Shown: positions 50,330 through 60,077, counted from the first letter of the stretch. The stretch is 64,000 nucleotides of DNA from Mucilaginibacter ginkgonis (GCF_009754905.2 NZ_CP066775.1:434001-498000); one strand, 5' to 3'. Notes: a model not told the origin generated them from the sequence alone. Numbers and translations: made by a program.

Positions 50330-51268
50330 TTACACGGCAACCGGGTTATCGGATAGCTGCTTAAAATCGTTCAATTGTTTAAAGAAACCAAGTGCTTCCA
50401 GGTCTGATCTTAGTTCATTGTATGCGCTGTCTGACAACGAGACTAACGGTAAACGTGCATTGCCCATATCGGTACCCAGCATCTTCATGATGGCGCGTTG
50501 TGCCGCTATAGACGGGTGCTTAATTATCGCCCTGATAACGTTTACCATAACCAGTTGTGCTTGCCGGGCTTCTTCTGCTTTGCCTGCACGGTAACAGTCG
50601 ATCACTTTTAGATAGAACGGTGCGGCGAATGTATAAGTACTACCGATTGCCCCTTGCGCGCCTACTGCTAAGGCAGGCAGCAGCATCTCATCAAAGCCAA
50701 ATAGCGTATCAAATTTACCGTCTTTGTAGTTAAGGCACGCCTGGTACTCAAACAGGGTAGAAGCGGTGTATTTTACACCGGCCAGGTTAGGGATAGCTTG
50801 TTCGCCTAAACGTAAAAACTCAACCATGTCAACACCTACACCGGTTAGGGTTGGCATGTGGTAATAGTAGAAAGGCAACTGTGGTGCCGCCGAAGCGATC
50901 TCTGCCATAGAATCTACCAGGTTTTGTACAGATGTTGGCTTAAAGTAAAATGCAGCTACAGATGAAAAGGCATCCGCGCCGATGCTGGCAGCATGGGCCG
51001 CCAGTTTTTTGCATTCCATGATGGAGGTATGGCCTACATGTACCAGAACTAAAATTCTTTTATTGGCAGCTTTTACGTATGCTTCGGCTACAGCCATGCG
51101 CTCTTCTATGGTCATATTAGGGCCTTCGCCGTTGGTACCGCAAATGTATACGCCTGAGACGCCATCATTAACCAGGTTGTCTACCAGCGAAGGGATGATA
51201 TCGAGATTTACAGAACCATCTGTGTGGTAGGCTGCAAAAGTAGCGGCAACTATGCCTTGTATTTTCAT
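50330..51268 (-). CDS. nanA: N-acetylneuraminate lyase (NanA-type aldolase)
   Basis: A 312-residue class I aldolase of the DHDPS/NAL superfamily. Features include CGTNGEGPNMT near 43-53, the active-site Tyr136 in YYYHMP and the Schiff-base Lys166 in GVKYTAS, both typical of N-acetylneuraminate lyase, which splits sialic acid to ManNAc and pyruvate in the cytoplasm. It is followed by the NanM-like gene after 10 bp and preceded by a second superfamily member after 23 bp. No ManNAc epimerase or kinase is in the window, so the downstream steps must lie elsewhere. Confidence 0.88.
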   Translation of the reverse strand: MKIQGIVAATFAAYHTDGSVNLDIIPSLVDNLVNDGVSGVYICGTNGEGPNMTIEERMAVAEAYVKAANKRILVLVHVGHTSIMECKKLAAHAASIGADAFSSVAAFYFKPTSVQNLVDSMAEIASAAPQLPFYYYHMPTLTGVGVDMVEFLRLGEQAIPNLAGVKYTASTLFEYQACLNYKDGKFDTLFGFDEMLLPALAVGAQGAIGSTYTFAAPFYLKVIDCYRAGKAEEARQAQLVMVNVIRAIIKHPSIAAQRAIMKMLGTDMGNARLPLVSLSDSAYNELRSDLEALGFFKQLNDFKQLSDNPVAV

Positions 51269-51291
51269 TGTTGTAATTTTTACTGTTGTGT

Positions 51292-52218
51292 TTAGTTATT
51301 GAAAAATTCGGGTATTAAGTGTTGGGCGCGTTTTCTTACAGCAGCCACATCATCACCGCTGATGTATTGGTAAGGCCAGCGCAGCCGTGTTGTCATTGCC
51401 GACCAGCCTCCAACAGCAGTCAGAAACTTATCGAGTGCAGGGTTTGAGAAGCCTTTGTTCTTGTAGGGTGTTATACACTCATCAAAAAATTGAAGCATCC
51501 TTTTTTCCAGGTCAAGGGCAGCTTCTATGTCCGTTTGCATTTGCTGCCACCATTTTTGTGCGGCAATGGGATTTATACATGCCACGTTTGAATATGCCCC
51601 GCTGGCGACACCGCTTTTTACACCACTGGCCAAAAAATGACCGGGCACAAAGACCGATAAGTTTGAGGCGTATTCTTTCATCCCGCTTATCCAGCTTGCA
51701 TCGCCTATCAGCACCTTTAAGCCGATAAGCTGCGGAACTGCCTGTTGTAGGTCGCCGTATTCTTTGGGCTGCAGTACTTTTTTAGCATGCGGCGGATTAT
51801 ATAGCACTAGTGGGGTGTCCAAGCCTGCTATCCTGCTTAAAAAGTTAACCTGCTCATCGTGGTTTGCCACAACCCAGTCCGGAAGGATTACCTGTAAAGC
51901 GCCCGGCTTTAAAGCCACACCACGTTTTGCCCGCTCATAAGAAATCACAGGCGAGGGGTGGCTTGCACCTATCTGAAAAGGCATGCCCGCAGCATGGCAC
52001 TTATCGGCAAGCAAGGCGTTCACCTTGTCAAACTCATCTTCGGTTTGGTTGTGGAACTCGCCGGCCGTGCCATTAGAGTAAATGCCATCAACCCCTGCAG
52101 CAATCAACAGATCTATCTCGTCGCTCAAAACAACATAATCAATTGAATCATCAGCATTCATTGGCAACAAAAGTGTTGCCCAGTTTCCTTTAAGTGTTGC
52201 TGCAGAGAGTTGATGCAT
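51292..52218 (-). CDS. Second DHDPS/NanA-superfamily aldolase
   Basis: A 308-residue protein with the same fold: IYSNGTAGEFHNQT replaces the GTNGEG pocket, Tyr140 stands in LYNPPHAKK and the Schiff-base Lys168 in IGLKVLIGD. The NPPHA context and the GTAGEF pocket differ from NanA, so the substrate is probably another 2-keto acid (a keto-deoxy sugar acid or a modified sialic acid). It lies 8 bp after the PhyH gene and 23 bp before nanA. Two aldolases in one operon suggest two pyruvate-releasing steps or two substrates. Confidence 0.82.
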   Translation of the reverse strand: MHQLSAATLKGNWATLLLPMNADDSIDYVVLSDEIDLLIAAGVDGIYSNGTAGEFHNQTEDEFDKVNALLADKCHAAGMPFQIGASHPSPVISYERAKRGVALKPGALQVILPDWVVANHDEQVNFLSRIAGLDTPLVLYNPPHAKKVLQPKEYGDLQQAVPQLIGLKVLIGDASWISGMKEYASNLSVFVPGHFLASGVKSGVASGAYSNVACINPIAAQKWWQQMQTDIEAALDLEKRMLQFFDECITPYKNKGFSNPALDKFLTAVGGWSAMTTRLRWPYQYISGDDVAAVRKRAQHLIPEFFNN

Positions 52219-52226
52219 TTTAGTGT

Positions 52227-53006
52227 CTATAGGTCGGCTTCAAATTCCTCTACTTCGTGAAATTTGGTGTGCCCGTTAACCAGTTTACCCAGGCGCGGCT
52301 TGCGGTTATTATAAACCTCAATGGCGTCGGCATCCGCGTAGCGAAGGAACAATATGCGCCTGTCGCGGTCTGTAGAATAGTTGCCATCAGATTTATGCAG
52401 CATCCAGCAATTGAAAATAAGGCTGTCGCCGGCCTTCATCTCCATTGGGATGGCTTTGCTGTCATCAGCCTCTACAATGATCTCAGATTGGCTTTGCTTC
52501 TGTTCCGCGTTTTGTTCAACCCTTATCTGGCCTTGTTTATGGCTGCCCGGTATTAACCACAAGCAGCCGTTACCACGGTCGGTATCGTCAAGCGCGCTTA
52601 GCGTGGTCAAAGCGTTATAGGGGTCAAGTTCGCCATAACCGTTGTCTTGGTGCCACCCGAAAGGTTTGGTATTACCCTTCATTTTGAAGGTTAGCTGCGA
52701 CGTTGCGCCTTTTACATTCTCACCGATGATCTGCGTGGCAACGGAAACCAAAGGGCCTTCAAAGTAATATTGTTTTACAGTGGGTGCCTGGTGGTGAACA
52801 TTTACCAGCAGGGAGTTTTGCAGCCAGCTTTTATTCGGGTCAAAAGATTCTTTCTCTTTGTTCCACGCTTTCATACACTCGGCCCGCATTTGCTCAAGGC
52901 CTTGCGGTTTAATCACTCCCTTAAGTATCAGGTAACCTTGTTCATTGTAGGTTTGCAACTGCTCCTCGGTCAGTTTCTGATAATTAAATAACTCTTCTTT
53001 TTCCAT
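52227..53006 (-). CDS. Phytanoyl-CoA dioxygenase (PhyH) family protein
   Basis: A 259-residue Fe(II)/2-oxoglutarate oxygenase: GYLILKGVIKPQGLEQM near residue 25, the H-x-D metal motif in FGWHQDNGYGELDP near 118-122, GCLWLIPGSHKQG in the core, and the distal His in LHKSDGNYSTDRDRRI with a downstream Arg for 2-oxoglutarate. It acts in the cytoplasm on an unknown substrate. It lies between susD and the aldolase genes with 8-13 bp spacers, so it belongs to the operon. It may hydroxylate or demethylate a substituted sugar acid, an inference. Confidence 0.85.
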   Translation of the reverse strand: MEKEELFNYQKLTEEQLQTYNEQGYLILKGVIKPQGLEQMRAECMKAWNKEKESFDPNKSWLQNSLLVNVHHQAPTVKQYYFEGPLVSVATQIIGENVKGATSQLTFKMKGNTKPFGWHQDNGYGELDPYNALTTLSALDDTDRGNGCLWLIPGSHKQGQIRVEQNAEQKQSQSEIIVEADDSKAIPMEMKAGDSLIFNCWMLHKSDGNYSTDRDRRILFLRYADADAIEVYNNRKPRLGKLVNGHTKFHEVEEFEADL

Positions 53007-53019
53007 CTCACTTATCTTT

Positions 53020-54489
53020 TTAATAACCTGTGGTTTGTGTTAATGCAGAGTTGGCTGCCAATACTGTAGGTGATAGCGGCCAGAACAGCGGCGTTGTTTT
53101 GCCTTTCAAATTCGGCACATAATTGTACGCGTTAATAGTGCCGCCGTAGTGGAAGCGTACCACATCATACCAGCGTTTATTCTCAAAGAACATTTCGCGT
53201 CCACGCTCGTCAAATACCGCGCGCTCTACTGTTGCCTTGTCTGTAGCGCCGGCGTAGTTGGCAATACCTGCACGCGTACGAACTTTGTTGATATAATTTA
53301 TGGCTTGTGCGGTGTTATTTATTCCTGCATAAGCTTCAGCTTCCATCAGGTACACATCTGCCAGGCGGTACATGATCACATCGTTATCAGAGATACGATC
53401 ATCAGTGTATTTGTTGCCCGGCAGTTTGGTGATCCAGGCATTTTTTTGAGTTGTGCCCTGGCGTTCTATGATAAAGGTTGCCGGTATGCGTTTGTCGCCG
53501 GTTAAACCGCTCCACAAGCTGCGGCTAAGCGGGCTTATCTGATAAGCGCTTTGACCATTGGTTGATGTAAGTGTGTACGGGATACTATCCAGGTTGGTCG
53601 CGCCCGAAATACTTGGCAAAAATGGAAGCGCGTTTAATGCGTAATTTGATGTCGCGCCCGATTCGTCCCGGTTAAAATAGGCCGACATGATTACCTCTGC
53701 GTTGGCACGGGTGGTGGTAACGTTAGCAAACGCAGGTAATAAACTTACGCCTGTAGTTTCTACAGCTTGTGCAGCAGTAAGCGCATCATTAAAGTCTGCC
53801 GCGCCGCCGCCTGTTACCTTTGCGCTCCATAATTTCGCCTCTGCTTTCATGGCTTGTGCGGCGCCATAAGAAAAGCGGTACTTGTTTGGATAGGTTTTGT
53901 CGGGGAATAAGGCAATTGCCGCGTCAAGGTCCGCAAAAACCTGTTTCATTACGTCTGCTGCCTTTGACCGTGGTAATTGAGGTACGTTGTCATCGGTAAT
54001 CGGGTCAAGCAAAATCGGCGCGTCGCCAATAATGTGTGCCAGGTAGAAATAGCAATAAGCGCGCTGGCAAAGGCTTTCTGCCTTTAACCTGTTTTTTGTT
54101 GCTGTATTAGGGAAGGCGAAGGGCTCTATTTTAGCCAGCAACAGGTTTGCGCTGCCAATGGCTTTGTAAATAGGCAACGTAGAAACGTTGTAGTTGATAG
54201 AACCGGTAGACACGGTTAACACCTGCGACCATGCTGTAGTTAAGCGTGCATTTATACCATTGATCAATTCTTCGCTGCGCTCTGTACCAAACGTAATATT
54301 GTTTGCCAGAATGCGGATATTGGTATAGTTGCCTATCACAAATGGATCAAAGTCGCCCTCGTTTTTGAAGTATACAGACTCTATGATCTGCGATTGCGGC
54401 TGAATGTCCAATATCTTTTTACAGGCTGTTAAACTTGCGCAAAGCAATATGGCAGCACCTGTTAATGTATATATAATGTTCTTTTTCAT
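53020..54489 (-). CDS. SusD/RagB-family glycan-binding lipoprotein
   Basis: A 489-residue lipoprotein. The lipobox Cys is Cys23 (SLTACKK). The N-terminal SusD-like domain has SQIIESVYFKNEGDFDPFV and TPR-like helices with RAYCYFYLAHIIGDAPIL. The C-terminal RagB/SusD region has the signature MYRLADVYLMEAEAYAGIN, then RTRAGIANY and FDERGREMFFENKRWYDVVR. It binds glycan at the cell surface and closes the SusC pore. In nan loci the equivalent is NanU. It is 10 bp after the SusC gene. Confidence 0.93.
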   Translation of the reverse strand: MKKNIIYTLTGAAILLCASLTACKKILDIQPQSQIIESVYFKNEGDFDPFVIGNYTNIRILANNITFGTERSEELINGINARLTTAWSQVLTVSTGSINYNVSTLPIYKAIGSANLLLAKIEPFAFPNTATKNRLKAESLCQRAYCYFYLAHIIGDAPILLDPITDDNVPQLPRSKAADVMKQVFADLDAAIALFPDKTYPNKYRFSYGAAQAMKAEAKLWSAKVTGGGAADFNDALTAAQAVETTGVSLLPAFANVTTTRANAEVIMSAYFNRDESGATSNYALNALPFLPSISGATNLDSIPYTLTSTNGQSAYQISPLSRSLWSGLTGDKRIPATFIIERQGTTQKNAWITKLPGNKYTDDRISDNDVIMYRLADVYLMEAEAYAGINNTAQAINYINKVRTRAGIANYAGATDKATVERAVFDERGREMFFENKRWYDVVRFHYGGTINAYNYVPNLKGKTTPLFWPLSPTVLAANSALTQTTGY

Positions 54490-54499
54490 GATGATACGA

Positions 54500-57400
54500 T
54501 TAAAATCTTAATGAAGCGCCTAATGTGTACTGACGTGGACGGGGATAACCTCCCGGATCGAAACCTGTGAACGTCTCAGGGTTCAGACCTTTATAAGCTG
54601 TAAGGTAACCTAGGTTGGTACCGCTAACAAACACTGTTAAACCAGTTGAATGGATCTTGGCCAATAATGACTTAGGCAGATCATAGCTTAGGTATAACTC
54701 GCGAAATGCAAGGAAATCTCCCTTGGTGATCATGGTTGATACGTCTGATCCGTATGCACTACCTGTACCCACATCTGAAGCGGCCTGGCGGATATAGTTC
54801 TTTTGACCAAAGTCGGCATCGGCAAAAGAGAAACGCGCATATTTCTTGCCTTCGTCTCCCGGTTTTTGCCAGATGTCTGGTCCAAGCGCTTCAACTGGCG
54901 CACCCTCGTTATAAGCACGGCCCTGGCCAAGTTCGCGGCCCAAATTACCATTGCTGATCACGTTACCCAGTGAGAAATCCATGTTGAACCTAAGCGTAAA
55001 GCTTTTATAGGTGAAAGTATTCTGCATACCGCCAGTTACGTTAGGTGTCTTGTAGCCCTGGAACACCAAGTCGCGGTTATCTATGATACCATCGCCGTTA
55101 ACGTCTTTAAACTGGTAGTCGCCTGCGCGTTTACCGATTGTTTGTCCGGGGATGGATGCGATCTGATCTTTGTGAGTAGCATTCCATGCGGCAGCTTCTG
55201 CATCGGTAGAAAATACTTTCTCTACCTGCCATGCATAATAGCCAAACGGGCGCTCGCCTTCGGCAAGGCCACCTACTTCTATATCTTTACCTGTATTAGG
55301 ATCTGCAATAATGCCACCACCCTGGCGGTTTAACGCGCGGCCGTTATACGGTAACGAGATGATCTTTTGCTTGTTAAGCGCGTAAGAGAAGTTGGTCCTC
55401 CAGTTGAAATTGCCAATACGTAACACGTTTGCCTGCAACTCAATCTCAATACCTTTATTTTGTAAGGTACCGTTGTTAAATACGATTGAAGAGAACGGTG
55501 ATTCTGCCGGAAGTGGTTTAGTATCCAGGCGGTCCTTAGTTAATTTGTTGTAATAGTCAACAGTCAGGAAGATACGGTCTTTAAAGAAACCTGCATCAAA
55601 CGCGATATCTGTTGTCTGGGTCGTTTCCCATTTAAGATTCGGATTCGACAAGTTGTTACGCTGGATGCCCGATAACTGATCGTATACAACGGCGGTGTAG
55701 TTACCGTAAGTATCGGTCAAACTTATATCACTTGAACCTGCTGTACCCCAGCTTCCGCGTAGTTTAAATGTACTAACCGGATTATTGGTGCCCCAGAAGG
55801 CTTCCTTGTACACGTTCCAGCCTACTGAAGCAGATGGGAAGGTTGCATATTTATTATTCGGTGCAAAGTTTGAGAAACCATCCCTGCGTACTACAGCATT
55901 GAATAAATATTTGGCCTTGTAGTCATATTGTAACTGGCCGATAAAGCTGGCTGATTTGTTTATGCTTTGCAAAGATTTGAACGCTGTTACGTTAGTAACA
56001 GTTACACCATTTACGGTAGTGACTGAAGGCTCATTAATAGTGGTGATATAATCTGTTGAACCGCGTTGAGAGCCGATATCAGAATAAGTGCCGGTGTTTT
56101 TAATGTATTGGAAAGCACCTAACACCATAAAGTGGTGGTTTTCTTTGATGGTACGGTCATACTGCAAAACCTGATCTATCATGATCTGCCTTGCAATGTT
56201 GGTACTATCTACCTTTAAACGCTGGGTTGGAAATTGAATAGGATCGGGAAATGCTTTTCTTGAAAACTGGCTGTTAAAGTCGGTCATCAGGTAAGACACT
56301 GCTGGGCGGTAGTGTAACCCTTTTACAATGTTCCAGTCAAGGTCCACTTTAGATACAACACGCTCCGTAGTAATGTCGTTTGTATCATAAGCAAGCGTAT
56401 GGAAGCGGTTGCGCGCCGTCAAAACTTCGCCGGTGGTTGGTGTACCATCGTCTTTAAATATTCTGATCAATGGCGTTAAGCGCGTTGCACGCACCAGTTC
56501 ATTGGTATACGCGTTGGCATAATTAGGGTTTAGGTTTTGATAGTTTAAAGAAACGTTAACCTGTAAATTGTTAGTTGCTTTAAAGCTAAAATTTCCTAAA
56601 GCACTGTACCTCTTATAGTTAGTACCAACAAATGTACCGGCTTGATTGATGTAGTTAAAGCCGATGTTGTAAGCAGCAGTTTGGTTACCGCCATCGATAC
56701 CGAAATTGTAGTTATTGGTAGTACCGGTGTTCCACAACAAGTCTTGATAGTGGTTATCTGCAAAAATGAGTTTAGTACCCGGATTGATCGGGTCGTCCAT
56801 AGTTTCATAACCGTTTGCTAACAGGTTATTTACATAATCCTGTCCTTCAACTGCAACCAGGTTGTCATACAAACCAGTGGTATATGTGCTTGTACCAAAC
56901 TGGCCTTTAGCGGTAAACACTTTGGTACCGGCAGAAAAACCCGCGTTATTTAATAATGTATTCTTATCCAGCGGATCTGATGTGTTCTTTACCGTGGTAC
57001 GCGCAAGCGTTAAATAATCGCGGGCGCTTAAGTAGTTCAACTTTCCGGTGGGGACTTCCCTGTTCATCCGGTAGTTAAAAGTAATGTTCGCTTTACCCGA
57101 GCCAAACTTGCCGCTCTTTGTTTTAACCACGATAACACCATTTGCACCACGCGCACCATATGGAGCGGTCGATGCTGCGTCTTTCATTACCTGTAATGAC
57201 TCGATATCATCGGGATTAAGATCGTTAAGTGTTCTGTAAACACCGTCTATAACTACCAGCGGGCTTGAGCCATCTGCTGTTTGGTAGTTGTTACCGTTAG
57301 CGTTACCTATACCTGTACCATATACGTTTGTTTTCGAACCTCCACGGATAACAATGTTCGCAGGTGCATCGCCCGGCTGGCCGGTTGACAACGGTATGGA

Positions 57401-57859
57401 CACACCGGCAATTTTACCCTGTATTGCAGCCAGAGGGCTTGAGTTTGCCGTGTTTACCAATTGCTTGGTATCTAATTTAGCCACCGAAGCCGTGTTCTTA
57501 TCGCGGGTTTGGGTTGAGTAACCTACTACAACTAACTCTGTAAGTGATTTGGCACTTGGAGCAAGGTTTACGTTAAGGTTTGCCTTACCGTTTACAGGCA
57601 AAGTGGTAGTTTCAAAGCCTACATAAGAGAATGTAAGTTTTGCCCCTGTTGCCGGCACTTTAATGGTGTACTTACCATTAATGTCTGTAACTGTGCCCGA
57701 TGTTGTGCCTTCTACACGCACACTTACACCCGGTAAGGTTTCATTGCGGGTAGCATCGTTAACGATACCCGTAACCGTTACAGTTTGCGCGTAAAGCTGC
57801 AGCCTGCCAAAGAGCAAGCAGCAAACTGTAAGTAATAAAATTGGTAATCTTCTTTTCAT
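54500..57859 (-). CDS. SusC/RagA TonB-dependent outer-membrane transporter
   Basis: A 1119-residue receptor. It has a signal peptide (about 1-24), a CarboxypepD_reg-like domain (about 27-110, VTGIVNDATRNETLPGV with later KYTIKVP), a TonB-box/plug region beginning LTELVVVGYSTQTRDK near 112 and a plug motif VVIDGVYRTLNDLNPDDIES near 205. A 22-strand barrel follows, ending in QYTLGASLRF with a C-terminal Phe. It imports glycan fragments with the SusD partner. It leads an eight-gene operon running to 46,993. A GntR-type palindrome lies 19-33 bp upstream of the start codon. Confidence 0.95.
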   Translation of the reverse strand: MKRRLPILLLTVCCLLFGRLQLYAQTVTVTGIVNDATRNETLPGVSVRVEGTTSGTVTDINGKYTIKVPATGAKLTFSYVGFETTTLPVNGKANLNVNLAPSAKSLTELVVVGYSTQTRDKNTASVAKLDTKQLVNTANSSPLAAIQGKIAGVSIPLSTGQPGDAPANIVIRGGSKTNVYGTGIGNANGNNYQTADGSSPLVVIDGVYRTLNDLNPDDIESLQVMKDAASTAPYGARGANGVIVVKTKSGKFGSGKANITFNYRMNREVPTGKLNYLSARDYLTLARTTVKNTSDPLDKNTLLNNAGFSAGTKVFTAKGQFGTSTYTTGLYDNLVAVEGQDYVNNLLANGYETMDDPINPGTKLIFADNHYQDLLWNTGTTNNYNFGIDGGNQTAAYNIGFNYINQAGTFVGTNYKRYSALGNFSFKATNNLQVNVSLNYQNLNPNYANAYTNELVRATRLTPLIRIFKDDGTPTTGEVLTARNRFHTLAYDTNDITTERVVSKVDLDWNIVKGLHYRPAVSYLMTDFNSQFSRKAFPDPIQFPTQRLKVDSTNIARQIMIDQVLQYDRTIKENHHFMVLGAFQYIKNTGTYSDIGSQRGSTDYITTINEPSVTTVNGVTVTNVTAFKSLQSINKSASFIGQLQYDYKAKYLFNAVVRRDGFSNFAPNNKYATFPSASVGWNVYKEAFWGTNNPVSTFKLRGSWGTAGSSDISLTDTYGNYTAVVYDQLSGIQRNNLSNPNLKWETTQTTDIAFDAGFFKDRIFLTVDYYNKLTKDRLDTKPLPAESPFSSIVFNNGTLQNKGIEIELQANVLRIGNFNWRTNFSYALNKQKIISLPYNGRALNRQGGGIIADPNTGKDIEVGGLAEGERPFGYYAWQVEKVFSTDAEAAAWNATHKDQIASIPGQTIGKRAGDYQFKDVNGDGIIDNRDLVFQGYKTPNVTGGMQNTFTYKSFTLRFNMDFSLGNVISNGNLGRELGQGRAYNEGAPVEALGPDIWQKPGDEGKKYARFSFADADFGQKNYIRQAASDVGTGSAYGSDVSTMITKGDFLAFRELYLSYDLPKSLLAKIHSTGLTVFVSGTNLGYLTAYKGLNPETFTGFDPGGYPRPRQYTLGASLRF

Positions 57860-57877
57860 AATTTAATTAATTGGTAG

Positions 57878-57892
57878 TTATGTACTACATAT
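57878..57892. promoter_or_regulatory. GntR-type operator before susC
   Basis: TTATGTACTACATAT at 57878-57892: left arm TTATGT, 3-bp spacer, right arm ACATAT (five of six bases match). It lies 19-33 bp upstream of the susC start and is a member of the four-site set TTATGT-N3-ACATAA. Confidence 0.75.
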
Positions 57893-57933
57893 TTAGGTTT
57901 AAAAAGGTGCTATTCGTTTATGGGGTTATTGGT

Positions 57934-59070
57934 CTATTTTAAAAGGTCATTTAGGTCGACGGTCATCCAGGCGACACCTTCGTACGGCTTGGTGGCACCC
58001 GCTTCGTAAAGGCAGCCTACCTGGTTGTTGTTTACAGCGATATCTGAGTACGCGGCCGGGCCGGGATAGATCACCCTACTTGCAGCCCAAGTTTTACCGT
58101 AGTCTTTACTCAGGCGCAATGTCAAATCGGCACGTTTTGTCTGGCTTGCCGGATTGCTGAAAAGTAAAACGGTCTTTTTATTGGTCATTGTGTAATTAAG
58201 CAAACTTCCCTGGCAAATTGGTTCAGTTAAGGTTGAGTCTACCTGCAGGGGCGCCCATGTATTGCCGCCATCTTTGCTGGTAGTTACTTTGCGTGCATGG
58301 TCTACACGGCCGCTGTTGCGCATGTTAAGCATCAGGTTGCCCTTTTTTATCTCTGCCACTGTTGTTTCGTTGGCTTTGTCGAAAGGTGTGTTTTGGCCCA
58401 AATGCCATGTAGCGCCATGATCATCAGAATAAATGATGTGCGCAAAGTTCTGATTTGTTGCCTTCTCGATATGGTTTACCGGCACAACCAGCCTGCCTTT
58501 ATATTTGCCGGTTGATATTTGCACGCCGTGGCAAGGGCCGGTTGCGTACCATGTCCAGTCGGGCATTTTAACATCTGGAGTGATCTCCCTCGCTGCCGAC
58601 CATGTTTTACCAACGTCACCTGATGATAGAACAAATGCCCTGCGTGTATTTTGACTGGTGCCGGCAACTATTTCCTTTTCGTGATCTGTGCCCAGGTTCC
58701 AGGTAGATATCAGCCAGATCTTTCCTGTTGCTTTGTCCTCTATTGGGACAGGGTTGCCGCAAGTATTGGTAGAGTCGTTCCAAACTATTTGCATGTCGCC
58801 CCAGGTTTTGCCACCATCTGTAGAACGGCGAACAACCAGATCAATATCGCCCGAGTCGCCGCAGTTATTCTTACGCGCTTCTGCAAATGCCAATAAAGTA
58901 CCGTTAGCTGTGGATAGCAATGCCGGTATACGGAAACATGCATAACCGTTATCGCCCGGCTTGTATAAATAATTAAGCTGTGGAAGCTGCGCGTCCTGCG
59001 ATTGGGCTTTTTGAAAAAAGAAAACGCATACCAATAGAACAGTCAGCCTGTTTATCAGGGTAAAAAATCT
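57934..59070 (-). CDS. Exo-alpha-sialidase (GH33-type)
   Basis: A secreted 378-residue sialidase. The signal peptide ends near QKAQS (residue 25). The FRIP motif is intact (CFRIP, Arg48), and five Asp-boxes S-x-D-x-G-x-T-W are visible: RSTDGGKTW, SSGDVGKTW, YSDDHGATW, TSKDGGNTW and LSKDYGKTW, giving the six-bladed propeller. It releases sialic acid from glycans. ATG 59070 is chosen because the signal peptide begins there; a TTG at 59118 would add 16 residues ahead of it. It lies between the regulator and susC, with an operator 65 bp upstream of the start. Confidence 0.9.
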   Translation of the reverse strand, partial: RFFTLINRLTVLLVCVFFFQKAQSQDAQLPQLNYLYKPGDNGYACFRIPALLSTANGTLLAFAEARKNNCGDSGDIDLVVRRSTDGGKTWGDMQIVWNDSTNTCGNPVPIEDKATGKIWLISTWNLGTDHEKEIVAGTSQNTRRAFVLSSGDVGKTWSAAREITPDVKMPDWTWYATGPCHGVQISTGKYKGRLVVPVNHIEKATNQNFAHIIYSDDHGATWHLGQNTPFDKANETTVAEIKKGNLMLNMRNSGRVDHARKVTTSKDGGNTWAPLQVDSTLTEPICQGSLLNYTMTNKKTVLLFSNPASQTKRADLTLRLSKDYGKTWAASRVIYPGPAAYSDIAVNNNQVGCLYEAGATKPYEGVAWMTVDLNDLLK

Positions 59071-59135
59071 CATAATAACTACAATTGGTTTTTCGGTTTT
59101 AGGTAACCGATGAAGCAAATGTATATATTAAGTTA

Positions 59136-59150
59136 TTATGTAGTACATAA
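59136..59150. promoter_or_regulatory. GntR-type operator before the sialidase
   Basis: TTATGTAGTACATAA (59136-59150): perfect 6-bp arms and 3-bp spacer. It lies in the 90 bp between the GntR gene stop and the sialidase start, and is one of four matching sites in this locus. Confidence 0.8.
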
Positions 59151-59160
59151 AAAATTAAAT

Positions 59161-59862
59161 TTATTTTTTCAGCTGTTCAAGTTTATCAAAATGCGGCTTT
59201 AAATGCGCGTGCATCCCCATTCTAAATTTTTCTTTGTCGCCGCCTTTGAGCAGGTCTACCAGATCTTTATGTGATACCGTGCCCGATATGAGCTCTTTTT
59301 CCAGCTTTAATACATAACCAAAAATAGGCAGCAGCATATTTTGAAAACGCTTTAACGTATCGTTACCGGCGATCTCATAAAGCTTGCCATGAAAGGCAAT
59401 TTCATTTTTGATCCTGAAAGTCTGGCTGTCAGTAACTTCTGCCTCTACTATCAGATCGAGTTGTTTAAGGTGCTCAGGAGTAATGTTGATGAATAATACA
59501 TCGGCCAAACCCATTTCTAAAACCAAACGCAGTTCAAAAAGGTCTTGCAGGGTTTCTTCGGTAATGATAAGCGGATCTAACACTCTTTCGAACGCCCCAA
59601 GTATATCCGGGCTGGCCAGTATCATCCCACGTTTTTTTCGCGACTCTATCATGCCAAGCATCCGCAGCCTGCTCAACGCCTCGCGCACTACATTGCGGCT
59701 TACACCCAGCGCCTCTGCCAGTTCAAGCTCTTTTGGCAAAGCATCGCCTGGCTTAAAAGATTTCTTTTTGAAGTAATCCCTCAGGCGCGATTCGACCACA
59801 TCGGCCATGGTATCTGACGACACCCGGCCAAGGTCTTTGTTTAACTGTATTTGTTTGGACAT
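59161..59862 (-). CDS. GntR-family (FadR-type) transcriptional regulator
   Basis: A 233-residue regulator. The N-terminal winged helix (about 20-85) has PKELELAEALGVSRNVVREA and LRMLGMIESRKKRGMIL. The C-terminal FCD domain (about 100-225) has LFELRLVLEMGLADVLF and NEIAFHGKLYEIAGNDTL, including His for metal/ligand binding. FadR-type regulators bind sugar-acid-like effectors and leave the operator when it is present. Four palindromes TTATGT-N3-ACATAA in the region, one before this gene, fit it as the local repressor. The name NanR is not assigned because the effector is unproven. Confidence 0.9.
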   Translation of the reverse strand: MSKQIQLNKDLGRVSSDTMADVVESRLRDYFKKKSFKPGDALPKELELAEALGVSRNVVREALSRLRMLGMIESRKKRGMILASPDILGAFERVLDPLIITEETLQDLFELRLVLEMGLADVLFINITPEHLKQLDLIVEAEVTDSQTFRIKNEIAFHGKLYEIAGNDTLKRFQNMLLPIFGYVLKLEKELISGTVSHKDLVDLLKGGDKEKFRMGMHAHLKPHFDKLEQLKK

Positions 59863-59904
59863 AGATTTGGCTGAACTTCAGGAAATTCAAAGGTGCTATA
59901 AATT

Positions 59905-59919
59905 TTATGTTCTACAAAA
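59905..59919. promoter_or_regulatory. GntR-type operator before its own gene
   Basis: TTATGTTCTACAAAA (59905-59919): left arm perfect, right arm five of six bases. It lies 43 bp upstream of the GntR start, in line with autoregulation. This is the weakest of the four sites. Confidence 0.6.
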
Positions 59920-60062
59920 GAATATATTGTAATTTATACACTTAGGCACGTTTTAGATGCCTTTAAAATATAAACGCTTGTTAAACTACAAATCAGGCAA
60001 TTAACACAAGATGCAATCTGCGCTTGAACTTAAATGTGACATCGATGAAAACAAATATATCT

Positions 60063-60077
60063 TTATGTTGGACATAA
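60063..60077. promoter_or_regulatory. GntR-type operator before the hydrolase
   Basis: TTATGTTGGACATAA (60063-60077): perfect 6-bp arms. It lies 38-52 bp upstream of the hydrolase start at 60115 and so should control the rightward operon as well. Confidence 0.78.

Noticed and set aside
49195..50340. TTG 50340 as start of the NanM-like gene
   Set aside because: It would overlap nanA by 11 nt and put seven residues before the signal peptide; ATG 50319 gives a clean signal sequence.
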